Shown here one piece after another: positions 9,581 to 18,719 of a stretch of 64,000 bases of DNA (position 1 is the first letter of the stretch; each line of letters starts with the position of its first letter). The translations under genes were made by a program, and so were the position numbers. The notes beneath the pieces are model-generated. The model had not been told where the DNA came from. It saw only the letters and a program-made list of their open reading frames with translations, and searched no databases. Source of the DNA: Planctomycetota bacterium (GTDB taxonomy: Bacteria > Planctomycetota > UBA1135 > UBA2386); assembly GCA_016794425.1 (NCBI GenBank), contig JAEUHR010000023.1, positions 1-64,000 of the forward strand. Reading direction: 5' to 3'.

Positions 9581-10861
9581 ATGCTGCACTCACTCGTGTT
9601 CGCGCTGCTGCCGACGACCTGGATCGTCGACGCGGCGAACGGTCCCGGCACCAACTTCCTCGACCTGCCGGCGGCGATCGCTGCCGCCAGCGACGGCGAC
9701 ACGATCCTCGTGCGCGCCGGCACCTATTCGCCGTTCACGATCACCGGCAAGAACCTGCAGATCCGCGGCGCCGGTGCCGCGGCGACGCTGGTCGATGCGC
9801 TGGTGGCCGGCGCCGGCCCCGCGCACGCGATCTCAGCGAGCCCAGACGGCATCGGCAGCGTGCTGGCCGGGCTGCGGATCCGCGGCGGGCTGCAGCTCCA
9901 CGGTCAGGCCAACGTGACGCTGCTCGACTGCGTGCTGCAGGGAACCGACGCCGTGCAACAAGGCGGGCTCGCCTTGAGCGTGATCCAGTCCTCGGTTGCC
10001 TGGGCACAGGGTTGCCGCTTCGAAGGCGGCAGCGGCCTGCCCTTCTCGCTGCCGCCCGGCGTCACGCCGATCAACGGCGGCCCGGCCGTGGTCGTCTACC
10101 AGGGCCGACTCGCGGCGAGCGACTGCGACTTCGTCGGCGGCGACAGCGTCGTCGTGGCGCCGCTGACGGCGCCGGCCGGCGGCAACGGCCTCACGGTGAC
10201 CGTGTCGGCGCAGGTGCGGCTCGACCACTGCCGCCTGCGAGGCGGCGACGGTGGCACGCCGCCGATGAGCGGTTCGCCCGGGATCGGCATCGACGTGTCG
10301 AACGACTCGCACCTGCAGCTCGATGCGTTCAGCAGCGACGTCGTCGCCGGTGGCTTCGGCGTGATGTTGGGGTTCCCTTACCAAGGCACCGCGATGCGCC
10401 TCGTCAACCAGGTCTGGCTGCCGCCGGCCACGCTGCACGTGCACGGCGCGCCGTCGGTGCAGGGCACGGTCACCGGCACCGTGACGTTCGGCGCCCCCGA
10501 CCTGCCGACCCTGGCCGTCGCGGCCACGACGCTGCCGTCGGGGGAGACCGACGCGTTGCAGCCGGTCACGGTCACGTTCGACGGGCTCGTGCCGCTGCAA
10601 CCGTTCGCGCTGCTGCTCGGCCTGCAGCCGGTCTACGGGCCGGTGGGCCCGCCGCTGGTCGGCGACCTGCTGCTCGACCTCGGCTCGGCCGGGTTCCAGG
10701 TCGGCCTGCTGGACGCGGCCGGCCAGTTCCAGTTCGGATTCGTGCCGGCGCTCGTGTTCGGCGGCGGCGTGCCGCTGCCGGTGCTGGCACAGGCCGCCGT
10801 GTTCGAAGCCAGCGGCCAGGTCCGGCTGTCGAACCGCGACGCGCGCTACTACTCGCTGTGA
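9581..10861 (+). CDS. Secreted right-handed beta-helix (pectin-lyase-like) protein
   Basis: The 426-residue protein starts with a signal peptide (MLHSLVFALLPTTWIVDA). It continues with the entry to a parallel beta-helix: FLDLPAAIAAASDGDTILVRAGTYSPFTITGKNL is split over about residues 27-60, followed by rungs of 20-25 residues (VLAGLRIRGG, NVTLLDCVL, QARLAASDCDF and others). The last ~120 residues are a separate beta-rich domain rich in Leu and Val. Such proteins are common among exported planctomycete proteins of unknown ligand. No polysaccharide-lyase catalytic residues could be identified. AGAGGG at 9571-9576 serves as ribosome-binding site. It is convergent with the next gene (16 bp). Confidence 0.72.
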   Translation: MLHSLVFALLPTTWIVDAANGPGTNFLDLPAAIAAASDGDTILVRAGTYSPFTITGKNLQIRGAGAAATLVDALVAGAGPAHAISASPDGIGSVLAGLRIRGGLQLHGQANVTLLDCVLQGTDAVQQGGLALSVIQSSVAWAQGCRFEGGSGLPFSLPPGVTPINGGPAVVVYQGRLAASDCDFVGGDSVVVAPLTAPAGGNGLTVTVSAQVRLDHCRLRGGDGGTPPMSGSPGIGIDVSNDSHLQLDAFSSDVVAGGFGVMLGFPYQGTAMRLVNQVWLPPATLHVHGAPSVQGTVTGTVTFGAPDLPTLAVAATTLPSGETDALQPVTVTFDGLVPLQPFALLLGLQPVYGPVGPPLVGDLLLDLGSAGFQVGLLDAAGQFQFGFVPALVFGGGVPLPVLAQAAVFEASGQVRLSNRDARYYSL

Positions 10862-10877
10862 GCCGCGCCGCGCCGCG

Positions 10878-11519
10878 TCACTTCACCAGCGGCGCGCGCC
10901 AGCCGGCGATCAGGTCCTTCTCGTCGGGCGCGAAGCGTTCGACCAGGTCGATCGCGCGCAGCCGCAGCTCGTAGTCGTTGGCGAACGCGCGCGGTTCGGC
11001 GGTCACGGCGGCGGCCTGTTCGGCGGTCGGTGCCGTCGCACCGGCCTCTTGCGCGGTCGCGAGTTCGCGGTCGATCCACGGCTGGCGCAGCGCCTCGGGC
11101 AGCGCCTCGCGGCCGTAGAAGATCGGCGCATCCTCGAGCCAGAAGTCGCCGGGCACGATCACGACCAGCTTGCCCGAACCCTGACCGGTGTTGACGCGGT
11201 CGGCGGTCTCGGCGCCGACGTAGAGCACCGGCTCCGCGACCTGATGCGGGACCATCTGCGCCGGATCCCCGGCCAGCACCAGCAGCCACCCGCTCGCGAC
11301 CAGCGGCCGGTCGGCGCGCCAGACGTGGTGGAACGGCTGCGCCGTGGTCCAGCGTTCGGCGTGCACCAGCGTCAGCTGGCGCGGCGGCTCGGCCGCGGGT
11401 GCATTCGGCGTCGGGCGCGGGCGCTCGCGCGAGGCGAGCACGGCGACGACGCCGAGACCGGCGAGGCCGACGGCGAGCGCGGCGAGGCGCGGGAAACGGG
11501 ACGACCTGGAGTCCTTCAT
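10878..11519 (-). CDS. Membrane-anchored hypothetical protein
   Basis: The 213-residue protein has a basic start (MKDSRSSRFPR), one membrane segment at about residues 12-30, and then a soluble domain presumably outside the cytoplasm. The central part contains SGWLLVLAGDPAQMVPHQVAEPVLYVG and LVVIVPGDFWLEDAPIFYG (each partial), which read as a compact alpha/beta or beta domain that I do not recognise. It starts 12 nt downstream of the large secreted hydrolase gene on the same strand, so the two are probably co-transcribed. The ATG at 11519 is the first that precedes the membrane segment. Confidence 0.65.
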   Translation of the reverse strand: MKDSRSSRFPRLAALAVGLAGLGVVAVLASRERPRPTPNAPAAEPPRQLTLVHAERWTTAQPFHHVWRADRPLVASGWLLVLAGDPAQMVPHQVAEPVLYVGAETADRVNTGQGSGKLVVIVPGDFWLEDAPIFYGREALPEALRQPWIDRELATAQEAGATAPTAEQAAAVTAEPRAFANDYELRLRAIDLVERFAPDEKDLIAGWRAPLVK

Positions 11520-11530
11520 CGTGTGCCTCG

Positions 11531-13972
11531 TCAGTTGTTGACCAGTTCGACTTCGTCGAGCGCGAGCCGCCCCTGCGCCGAGCCGGCGCCCGTGCCGAAC
11601 CGGAACGCGATCTTGCGCACGCGCGCCAGCTGCACGCCGGAGCCGTTGTTCTGGAAGTCGGTCAGCCGGATCCGGATCGTCTCGAACTCGCTGTTCCAGC
11701 CGTTGCCGGTGCCGCAGGCCGGCCCCGAGTTGCGTTGGTAGGGTTCCTCGATGCCGCCGCCGTAGGCGCCGATGTTGACCGTGCCCTGGTTGCCGCTCTC
11801 GTCTTCGAGGCGCACCGAGAACGTCAGGTCGCCGAGCGCGACCGTGGTCAGCGGGTGGCGCGTGCCCTGCGCGGCGCGGAACGACAGGTGCGTGAAGTCG
11901 CTGAAGTCCGGCCGCGCCGAGGCGGTCGCGAGGTCGTAGACCAGCTCGTAGGTGCCGGCGCCGTCGAACTGGAACACGCAGCCGTAGCTGTTGGAGCGGA
12001 ACGACGCGTTCAGCAGCGTGCTGTCGAACGTGAAGCCGTTGAACGGGTCGTCGACCGCGTGCGTGAAGTCGCTGTTGGCGTCGTCGAGGCGGCCTTCGAC
12101 GAACGACTGCACGCCGACCGTGACCGTCGCGCCGCAGGTCGCGACGCCCGGCGCCGCCGTCGCCTGGTTCTGGAAGTCGTCGATCACGTACTTGGCGCTC
12201 TGCGGGTCGTCCTTCAGCATCATGTTGACGACGACGCCGGCCGTGGTCGGCGCGCCGACCGCGCGGAAGGTCTCGTATTGGCGCCACAGGAAGTCGCGCG
12301 ACGGCACGTCGCCCTGGACCCAGTGCGACACCAGCGCGAGCAGGTAGCCGCGCATGACGTCGTGCGTGGTCGTGCGCCCGATCAGGTTCGGCCCCGACGC
12401 GAACGCGCCGCCGGTGCCGTCGTGCAGGTCGCCGTGGCCGGCGCCGTAGATCGAGATCGACTGCCGCTGGCGCGTCGCCCGTTCGTGCAGCGCGTACCAG
12501 AACACCTGCGCGTCGCTGGCGCAGCCGTTGACGTCCGAGTCGGCCTGCGCGACCCACAGGTGGAAGTTCGCGTCGTGCGGATGCGAGCCGTTGCCGGTGC
12601 CGCCGAGCAGCGGCGCAGAGCCGTCGAAGCCGCCGAAGTCCACCGGCGCCATGCTGGACACCAGCACGATGTCGGCGCGCGTGAACTGGGCCGGCGTGGC
12701 GCCGCCGTTGAACAGCAGGTCGTAGGCGCGCGCGACGCCGTCGGCGCCGCGGCTGTGGCCGATCCAGACGATCTTGTGGTCGTCGATGCGGCCGTTCAGC
12801 ACGCCGCCGCCGATCGTCGCCTGGTTGGCGAGGATGTAGTCGGTGTTGGCCAGCGTCGACTGCGCCGCGGTATGGCTGCCGGGCACGGTGTTGTTCTGGT
12901 GGCTCATCACGACGTAGCCGTACGACGCCAGGTGGAAGCCGATGTGGTCGTACCACTGGTAGTCGTGGCCGTTGCCGTGGCTGACCACGACCAGCGGCAG
13001 CTGGCCCAGCGTCGCGATGTTGCTCGGGTAGTAGGTCTTCTGGCCGAGGAACGAGCCGCCGCTGTAGAGCAGCGTCGAGACCGGGTACGGACCGCGCGTC
13101 GTCACGGTCTTGATGCCGCCGAGCGCCAGGTTGCGCACGACGTAGAAGCCGGCCTCGTCGCCGTAGCCGTCGATCAGGTCGGAGCCGAGGTCGAGCTGGC
13201 CGTCCTGGTCCAGGTCGACCACGACGTCGTAGCCGACGCCGATGCGCGCATCGCCCGAGCTCGGCGCCTCGTTCGGCCCCGGCAGCGTGCCGGCGTCGAG
13301 CTGGAACGTGTACTGCTGGATCGTCGTCGCGCCGGCGGCGAACAGCACGGTCTGCGGCGCGCCGCGCACGTCGGCCAGCGTCGGGTTCGCGTCCCACTGC
13401 GCCGCGGTGCGCTTGGCCGTGACGTAGATGTCGGCGGTCTCGCCACCGAGGAACGCGAAGCGCGGATCGATCGCCAGCGAGACCGGCGCCTGCCGGTTGA
13501 TCGCCGACACGTGCTCGAAGAACGGGTAGCTCGCCAGCGGGTTGCCGGCCAGCTGCGGCCGCGCCACGTTGGTCAGCGACACGCCGTTCGACACCGCGAG
13601 CCCGCTCGGCGCACCGCTGTCGAGCGACAGCGCCGCGAAGTAGGTCGTGGTCGCGTGCAGCACCTCGACGTACGGCACGTCGATCACGACGTCGAGCGAC
13701 CCGCCGGGCGGCAGGAAGCCGACCACCGTCATGCCGAACGCCGGCGTCAGGCCGAGCGGCACCGTGAGGCCGAGCACGTTCACCGGCCCGGGCGACACGT
13801 CGACCATCAATGCGACCGGCATGCCGGGCGTGCCGACGACGGTCGCCGTCGTGCTGCCGCCGAGCGGCCGCACGACCGCGGTCTGGCCGTCGAGGGCGAG
13901 CGTCAGCTGCGCGCGGGCCACGGGCGCCGCAGCGAGCGCCGCGGTCGCGGCGAGGAGGAACGTTCGGGTCAT
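11531..13972 (-). CDS. Large secreted alpha/beta-hydrolase (esterase/cutinase-like)
   Basis: The 813-residue exported protein has a clear signal peptide (ending APVARA). N-terminal beta-rich domains (about 20-290) come first. The hydrolase core has an oxyanion-type strand VVVSHGNGHDYQWYDHIG (about 330-347), YGYVVMSHQNN, and the nucleophile elbow WIGHSRGADGVARAY with Ser near 407. A likely catalytic His lies in GAGHGDLHDG. The core resembles the chlorophyllase/PET-hydrolase-like branch. The last ~200 residues form a beta-sandwich (SFRSNSYGCVFQFDGAG, RKIAFRFGTG) that may bind a substrate. A DLDQDGQLDLGSD segment looks like a Ca-binding loop. The substrate is unknown. Confidence 0.75.
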   Translation of the reverse strand: MTRTFLLAATAALAAAPVARAQLTLALDGQTAVVRPLGGSTTATVVGTPGMPVALMVDVSPGPVNVLGLTVPLGLTPAFGMTVVGFLPPGGSLDVVIDVPYVEVLHATTTYFAALSLDSGAPSGLAVSNGVSLTNVARPQLAGNPLASYPFFEHVSAINRQAPVSLAIDPRFAFLGGETADIYVTAKRTAAQWDANPTLADVRGAPQTVLFAAGATTIQQYTFQLDAGTLPGPNEAPSSGDARIGVGYDVVVDLDQDGQLDLGSDLIDGYGDEAGFYVVRNLALGGIKTVTTRGPYPVSTLLYSGGSFLGQKTYYPSNIATLGQLPLVVVSHGNGHDYQWYDHIGFHLASYGYVVMSHQNNTVPGSHTAAQSTLANTDYILANQATIGGGVLNGRIDDHKIVWIGHSRGADGVARAYDLLFNGGATPAQFTRADIVLVSSMAPVDFGGFDGSAPLLGGTGNGSHPHDANFHLWVAQADSDVNGCASDAQVFWYALHERATRQRQSISIYGAGHGDLHDGTGGAFASGPNLIGRTTTHDVMRGYLLALVSHWVQGDVPSRDFLWRQYETFRAVGAPTTAGVVVNMMLKDDPQSAKYVIDDFQNQATAAPGVATCGATVTVGVQSFVEGRLDDANSDFTHAVDDPFNGFTFDSTLLNASFRSNSYGCVFQFDGAGTYELVYDLATASARPDFSDFTHLSFRAAQGTRHPLTTVALGDLTFSVRLEDESGNQGTVNIGAYGGGIEEPYQRNSGPACGTGNGWNSEFETIRIRLTDFQNNGSGVQLARVRKIAFRFGTGAGSAQGRLALDEVELVNN

Positions 13973-14021
13973 CGGGGGAACCTCGGGAGTCGGGCGATGG
14001 ACCAGGAGCGGGCGCGGCAGG

Positions 14022-15689
14022 TCACAGGTAGGTGAAGGTCGACGTCACGGTGCAGCCACCCGGCGTCGTGATCACGATCGGCTTCGGGCCGGGCGTGCCG
14101 GGCGGCGTGATCGCGACGATGACCGTCGCCGAGGCGCTGGTGACGTTCGCGGCCACGCCGCCGATCGTCACGGTGGTGCCGGCCGCGAAGCCGGTGCCGA
14201 TCGCGATGAAGCTGGTGCCGCCGGCCGACGGGCCGGTGGTGTTGACCTGGCTCGTGATCACCGGCGTCGGATTGAACACGCGTTGCGCGAACGCGCCGTC
14301 GGGGTTCGTCACGCGCAGCGTCGTGTCGCACGACGCGCCGGCAGGCATCGCGAACTGGATCTGCGTCGGCGTGACCGCCAGCACCGTGACCGGCGTGCCG
14401 CCGACCGTGACCTGCGCGAACGGCGAGAACGCGCTGCCGTTGGCGGTGATCGTGTTGCCGGGCACGGCCGAGTTCGGCGTCACGGTCGTCAGCTGTGGCG
14501 ACGGCGCCAGCGCGAAGCGCAGGCCGATCGCGTTGGTCAGTTCGATCAGGTTCGGGTTCGCCGAGTCGGTCGCCATCAGCGCCTGGAACGTCATCTCCGA
14601 CGGCAGGAAGATGCCCGGCGGCACCGGCACCGACACCGGCGCCACGAGGCCACCGAGGTCGATCGGGAACAGCAGCGGGAAGCAGGCCTGCCCCCACGGC
14701 GTCGGCGTCACGGTCGCCGCATCGGCGATGCCGAGCGTCGCCAGCAGCAGGAACGGCGCCGTCGTCTCACCGGGCGGCGGCGTGAACGACAGCGTGAACG
14801 GGTCCGCGAACGCGCGCGTCGCGGTGCGGAAGAAGCCGCCGTTGGTGCCGTCGATCTGCATCACGTCGAACGGCCCGCCGCTGCCGATCCGCACGTTGCC
14901 GACGTAGCAGGCGTCGGGCAGCGAGTAGGACACCCACGACCACGACCGGATCTCGGCGAACTGGCTGGCCGCCGTCGGCGTCGCCGACGTGAAGCCGACC
15001 CAGGCAGAGCTGGTCGGCAGGCCGAGGCCGCCGGTGCTGCCGCCGCTGAGCTGCGTGCCGCCGTTCTCGAACGAGAACGGCGCCGACACCAGCGGCGTCG
15101 CCGCGCCGTCGACGAACACCTCGATGACGCCCGGCACGTAGCGCACGCGCAGCGTGTGCACCTGGTTGTTGCTGAGGTCGCCCACCGGCGTCGCGCGGCC
15201 GATCGACACACCTTCGTTCTCGCTGTTGCCGAGCGCGCCGACCGTGTGCAGGCTGACCTCGTTGGCGCTGGTGTCGTTCAGGAAGCCCTGCTGCACCGCA
15301 TCGATCTCGACCGCGAAGCTGCGCGCGATCGGCGCCGAGTTGTTGCCGAAGCCGTAGCCGAGGCCCCACAGGTTGCCGCCGAGCGCCAGCGCGCCGGCCG
15401 GCGAACCCTGCACGACGAACGCGAGGCCTTCGACGCCGGTCGAGGTCAGGAACGTGAACTCGGTCTCGAAGCCCTCGGTCACCTTGACCGGCGTCGTGAA
15501 CCAGGCGCTGCCGACCGTCGAGCCGGCGTTGTTGGTCAGGCGCAGGTTCGCGCCGGACTGCGCCGCGCTGCCGTTCAGCGTCAGGCCCGCCGTGCTGGTG
15601 AAGTTCGGGTAGCTGAACAGCTGCGCGGTGGCGGCCGACGCGGGCAGCAGCAGTGCGGCGAGGCCAACGAGGCGGGACGCGACGTTCAC
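14022..15689 (-). CDS. Secreted legume-lectin-like protein with C-terminal IPT/TIG domains
   Basis: The 555-residue product has a signal peptide (LVGLAALLLPASAATAQ). An L-type lectin-like sandwich follows (about 24-270): FSYPNFTSTAGLTLNGSA, GSAWFTTPVKVTEGFETEF, GLAFVVQ, FAVEIDAVQQG and LRVRYVPGVIEVFVDG. A middle beta-rich part comes next. The final ~170 residues hold two IPT/TIG immunoglobulin-like repeats (LTTVTPNSAVPGNTITANG and ITSQVNTTGPSAGGTSF). The role is presumably extracellular carbohydrate binding. The GTG at 15689 is chosen because CCAGGAG sits 8 nt before it; an in-frame ATG at 15734 has a worse context. It is likely the first gene of a unit with the hydrolase downstream (49 bp). 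Confidence 0.78.
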   Translation of the reverse strand: MNVASRLVGLAALLLPASAATAQLFSYPNFTSTAGLTLNGSAAQSGANLRLTNNAGSTVGSAWFTTPVKVTEGFETEFTFLTSTGVEGLAFVVQGSPAGALALGGNLWGLGYGFGNNSAPIARSFAVEIDAVQQGFLNDTSANEVSLHTVGALGNSENEGVSIGRATPVGDLSNNQVHTLRVRYVPGVIEVFVDGAATPLVSAPFSFENGGTQLSGGSTGGLGLPTSSAWVGFTSATPTAASQFAEIRSWSWVSYSLPDACYVGNVRIGSGGPFDVMQIDGTNGGFFRTATRAFADPFTLSFTPPPGETTAPFLLLATLGIADAATVTPTPWGQACFPLLFPIDLGGLVAPVSVPVPPGIFLPSEMTFQALMATDSANPNLIELTNAIGLRFALAPSPQLTTVTPNSAVPGNTITANGSAFSPFAQVTVGGTPVTVLAVTPTQIQFAMPAGASCDTTLRVTNPDGAFAQRVFNPTPVITSQVNTTGPSAGGTSFIAIGTGFAAGTTVTIGGVAANVTSASATVIVAITPPGTPGPKPIVITTPGGCTVTSTFTYL

Positions 15690-15884
15690 GATGAGGACTC
15701 CTGGAGGGCTGCGGCGCGGAAGGCGGCGCAGCATAGACGGAAAGCCGGGACGGGACAGACCCGGCCGGCGCCCGAAACGGCAATTCGGCCACGCTCCCCC
15801 GACCGTAACGCCATGCGATCGGGCCGAAGGGGGCATCGCGGCGCCGCGCGCGCGCGACCATGCTGGACCGCCTCGGAGTGGACC

Positions 15885-16211
15885 ATGAACCGGAAGCAAG
15901 CGCGGACCCGTCTGCTCGAACTGCGCGACCTGCTCACGGCGCGCCATCGCCGCATCGAACGGCATCTGCAGCAGCGCGAGGAGCCGTTGCCGCAGGACAG
16001 CGAGGAGCGCGCCAGTGAGCTGGCGGGACACGAGACCATGGCCTCGCTCGACGACGGCGCGCGCGCCGAGCTGCAGCAGATCGAACGGGCGCTGGCGCGG
16101 CTCGACGCCGGCAGCTACGGTCGCTGCGAACGGTGCCGCGGCCGGATCGCGGACGCCCGACTCGAACTGATCCCGTATGCGGCGTTGTGCGCGGCCTGCG
16201 CCGGCGCCTGA
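15885..16211 (+). CDS. DksA/TraR-family C4 zinc-finger protein
   Basis: The 108-residue protein has a long helical coiled-coil hairpin (about residues 5-75, LLELRDLLTARHRRIERHL and AELQQIERALARLDAGSYG) and a C-terminal zinc finger with Cys at 81, 84, 102 and 105 (YGRCERCRG, CAACAGA). Proteins of this type bind the RNA polymerase secondary channel and tune transcription, often together with ppGpp. The coiled-coil tip carries SEERASELAGHE rather than the DxxDxA tip of E. coli DksA, so activity cannot be assumed. It is divergent from the lectin gene across about 195 bp. Confidence 0.85.
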   Translation: MNRKQARTRLLELRDLLTARHRRIERHLQQREEPLPQDSEERASELAGHETMASLDDGARAELQQIERALARLDAGSYGRCERCRGRIADARLELIPYAALCAACAGA

Positions 16212-16256
16212 CGGTCCGCGCACCCGGCCCGCGCCGGCCCACGAACGACCCGCCCC

Positions 16257-17072
16257 GTGACTGTCCGCTCCAGAGCCGCCCGAGCCGGGCTCGCCACCGC
16301 GCTGTGCACCTGGCTCGCGGCCTGCGGCACGGCCCGCCCTGCCACCGCGCCGATGCGCACGCTGGCGCTGACCGCGCCGTCGGCGGCGGCCGACGCGGCG
16401 CCCGGCGACCGGGCGCTGATCGTGCTGCTGCCCGGCCGCGGCGACGCGCCCGAGGACCTGGTCGCGCGCGGCATGGTCGACATGGTGCGCGCGCGCGGCA
16501 TCGCCGCCGACGTCGTCGTGGTCGACGCGCACGTCGGCTACTACCGCTCGCGCCAGGCCGTCGAACGGCTGCTCGCCGACGTGATCGCGCCGGCGCGCGC
16601 GCGCGGCTACCGCTCGATCTGGCTCGCGGGCATCTCCCTGGGCGGCTTCGGCGCGCTGCTCTACGGCGCCCGCTACGGCGCCACCGACCCGATCGACGGC
16701 GTGTTCGCGATCGCGCCCTACCTCGGCCGCGGCGACGACCTGCCCGCCGAGATCCGCGCCGCCGGCGGCCTGCCGGCCTGGGACGGTGCCGCGTCCGCCG
16801 ACGACGACTACGCGCGCCTCGTGTTCGCGTGGCTGCGCGGCTTCGGCGATCCCGGCGAACCGCGGCCGCAGCTCTGGCTCGGCGTCGGCGCCGACGACCG
16901 GTTCGCCGAACGCATCCGGCTGGTGGCGCCGCTGCTGCCCGCGGACCACTTCATCGAGGTGCCCGGCGGCCACACGTGGCAGCCGTGGCTGCGGATCTGG
17001 GGGACGATGCTCGACCAGGCGCCGCTGCCGCGCGTCGCCGTCACCGCAACGGCAGTCAGCGCAGCGCGGTGA
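16257..17072 (+). CDS. Lipoprotein alpha/beta-hydrolase (esterase-like)
   Basis: The 271-residue product has a lipoprotein signal peptide with lipobox LAAC (Cys23), so it is probably membrane-anchored outside the cytoplasm. The hydrolase core shows ALIVLLPGRGDAPEDL as first strand and oxyanion loop, SIWLAGISLGGFGALLYG with the nucleophile Ser in GISLGG (about residue 131), an acid in LGVGADDRFAE, and the catalytic His in VPGGHTWQPW (about 245). The layout matches small carboxylesterases. The GTG start at 16257 follows the DksA-like gene after 45 nt. The 3' end overlaps the convergent bufC-like gene by 17 nt. Confidence 0.8.
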   Translation: MTVRSRAARAGLATALCTWLAACGTARPATAPMRTLALTAPSAAADAAPGDRALIVLLPGRGDAPEDLVARGMVDMVRARGIAADVVVVDAHVGYYRSRQAVERLLADVIAPARARGYRSIWLAGISLGGFGALLYGARYGATDPIDGVFAIAPYLGRGDDLPAEIRAAGGLPAWDGAASADDDYARLVFAWLRGFGDPGEPRPQLWLGVGADDRFAERIRLVAPLLPADHFIEVPGGHTWQPWLRIWGTMLDQAPLPRVAVTATAVSAAR

Positions 17073-17865
17073 ACAGGCCGTCGGCGCGCCACTGGGCGAA
17101 CCACGCGTCGATCGGCAACGAGGTCGGCAGGCCGTCGAGGGCCCGCCGCAGCGGCAGGCCCCGCTGCAGGCGCCGCAGCAGCTGGCCGGCCGGCCGCGCC
17201 AGTTCGCGCTGTCGCACCTGGTCGTCCTGACGCCACACGCACAGGGTCACCTGGCCGACCCGCGCCCCGCGTGGGGCTTCGCCGGCGCGCCAGGCGGTGT
17301 GGTAGTCGACGACCGCTGCCGGCAGGCGCAGCAGTCGCACGCTCGCCCCCACGCCGAGCCGCACGCGCGGCCACCGCGCCGGCGGGACCGAGGCCAGCGC
17401 GTCGGGCGACAACTCCGGCTCGGCCGCCGCGTCGAACGCGTGCGTGACGGCGAGCTCCAGCCGGGCCAGCGCCGCCGCGAACGCGTCGCCCGGCAACGCC
17501 CTGCCCACGAACAGAGGCAGCGCGGCGCCGAGGCAGTTCAGGTTCGGGTGGCGGCTCGGTCTGGCAGCGAGGTAGGCACGGGCGAGGCGGCCGAAGGCAC
17601 GCTCGCCGAGCCACGAACGCAACGCGCCGTAGTCGCCACCCAGCACCTCGCGCAGCCGGACGAACCAGGCATCGGCATAGACCCGCACACGAGCGGCGCG
17701 GCGGAACCCGGTCGGCCCGACCGCGGCGATCGCTGGCGCGGCGAGGCCGGAACGAGCGGCTGCGCGCACACCGGCCGCGGCGCCGCCGCGGTGCGTGACG
17801 ACCGCGGCGAACCAGCGCTGCATCGAGCGCATCGCTGCCGCGGGCGGCGCCGACCGCGCTTTCAC
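17056..17865 (-). CDS. bufC: HvfC/BufC-type RiPP maturation partner (DUF2063-like putative DNA-binding domain)
   Basis: The 269-residue protein opens with MRSMQRWFAAVV (residues 12-23) and contains FRRAARVRVYADAWFVRLREVL, YLAARPSRHPNLNCLGAALPLFV and a C-terminal LPTSLPIDAWFAQWRADGLFTAL (each quoted in parts). This is the pattern of the DUF2063 proteins that always travel with DUF692 maturases. In characterised MNIO systems the partner forms a complex with the maturase and presents the precursor peptide. It starts at a GTG overlapping the maturase stop (17862-17865), so the pair is translationally coupled. It overlaps the convergent esterase gene by 17 nt. Confidence 0.8.
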   Translation of the reverse strand: MKARSAPPAAAMRSMQRWFAAVVTHRGGAAAGVRAAARSGLAAPAIAAVGPTGFRRAARVRVYADAWFVRLREVLGGDYGALRSWLGERAFGRLARAYLAARPSRHPNLNCLGAALPLFVGRALPGDAFAAALARLELAVTHAFDAAAEPELSPDALASVPPARWPRVRLGVGASVRLLRLPAAVVDYHTAWRAGEAPRGARVGQVTLCVWRQDDQVRQRELARPAGQLLRRLQRGLPLRRALDGLPTSLPIDAWFAQWRADGLFTALR

Positions 17866-18704
17866 GTCGGCACTTCCTGCCGCGCCGCCGCCGGGCGCGG
17901 GCGGCGCGCGCGCCGCAGTTCGGTCACCAGCTCGGCCAGCGGCGGGATCGCGTCGTCGCGCTCCAGCACGGTCGGCCGACCGCCCGACAGGCGTTGCGCC
18001 AGCGCGTGCAGCCGCCACACCTCGTCGCCGACCGGCTGGTCGTGCGTGTCGAGCCGGTGCGTCGGCAGCACCGTGTGGCCGGCGACGTGCAGCCAGACGA
18101 CACTCTGCCACGGGATCGCGCGCAGCCAGCTGCGCGGCTCGAAACCGTGGTTGTGGCCGGAGACGAACACGTTGTTGACGTCGACGAGCAGGCGACAGCC
18201 CGTGCGACGGACCAGCTCGGCCAGGAACTCGGCCTCGCCGTAGTCGGCACCGGCGAACTGCAGGTAGGTGCTGGGGTTCTCGAGCACGAGCGGCTGTTCG
18301 AGTTCGTCCTGGATCCGCCGCACGCGAGCGGCGACATGCCGCATCGCCGTCTCCGTGTACGGGATCGGCAGCAGATCGTGCAGATGCACGCCGTCGACCG
18401 CGGTCCAGCACAGGTGGTCGCTGATCCAGCGCGCCCCACACCGACGCTGCAGGGCGCGCAGTTCCCGCAGGTAGGCGCGATCCACCGGGTCGGCACCGGC
18501 GACGTTCATCGACACGCCGTGCAACACCACGGGGAAGCGCTCGGCGACGCGGTCGAGCATGCGCATCGGCCGCCCGCCGGTGCGCAGGTAGTTCTCCGAC
18601 AGCACTTCGAAGAAGTCGGCCGGCGGCGCCGTGGCCGCCAGGATGTCGCGGTAGTGCGTGGGCCGCAGTCCGAGGCCCAGCGCTTCGATCGGCAAGGTGG
18701 TCAT
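17862..18704 (-). CDS. bufB: MNIO-family (DUF692) RiPP maturase, HvfB/BufB-like
   Basis: The 280-residue TIM-barrel protein carries the metal-ligand motifs of multinuclear non-heme iron oxidases in order: LHGVSMNVAG (His), SDHLCW (Asp, His), LENPSTYLQ (Glu, Asn), DVNNVFVSGHNHG (Asp, Asn, His), LHVAGH, DTHDQPVG and a late LERDDAIPP. These enzymes convert peptide Cys residues to oxazolone/thioamide or thiooxazole-type groups, in methanobactin, HvfA and bufferin biosynthesis. Length equals the family norm. The ATG at 18704 has GAGGG upstream. The gene directly follows a Cys-rich repeat precursor and precedes its BufC-like partner. No DoxX-like fourth gene is present. Confidence 0.9.
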   Translation of the reverse strand: MTTLPIEALGLGLRPTHYRDILAATAPPADFFEVLSENYLRTGGRPMRMLDRVAERFPVVLHGVSMNVAGADPVDRAYLRELRALQRRCGARWISDHLCWTAVDGVHLHDLLPIPYTETAMRHVAARVRRIQDELEQPLVLENPSTYLQFAGADYGEAEFLAELVRRTGCRLLVDVNNVFVSGHNHGFEPRSWLRAIPWQSVVWLHVAGHTVLPTHRLDTHDQPVGDEVWRLHALAQRLSGGRPTVLERDDAIPPLAELVTELRRARRPRPAAARQEVPT

Positions 18705-18719
18705 GGCAGCCCTCGGCAC

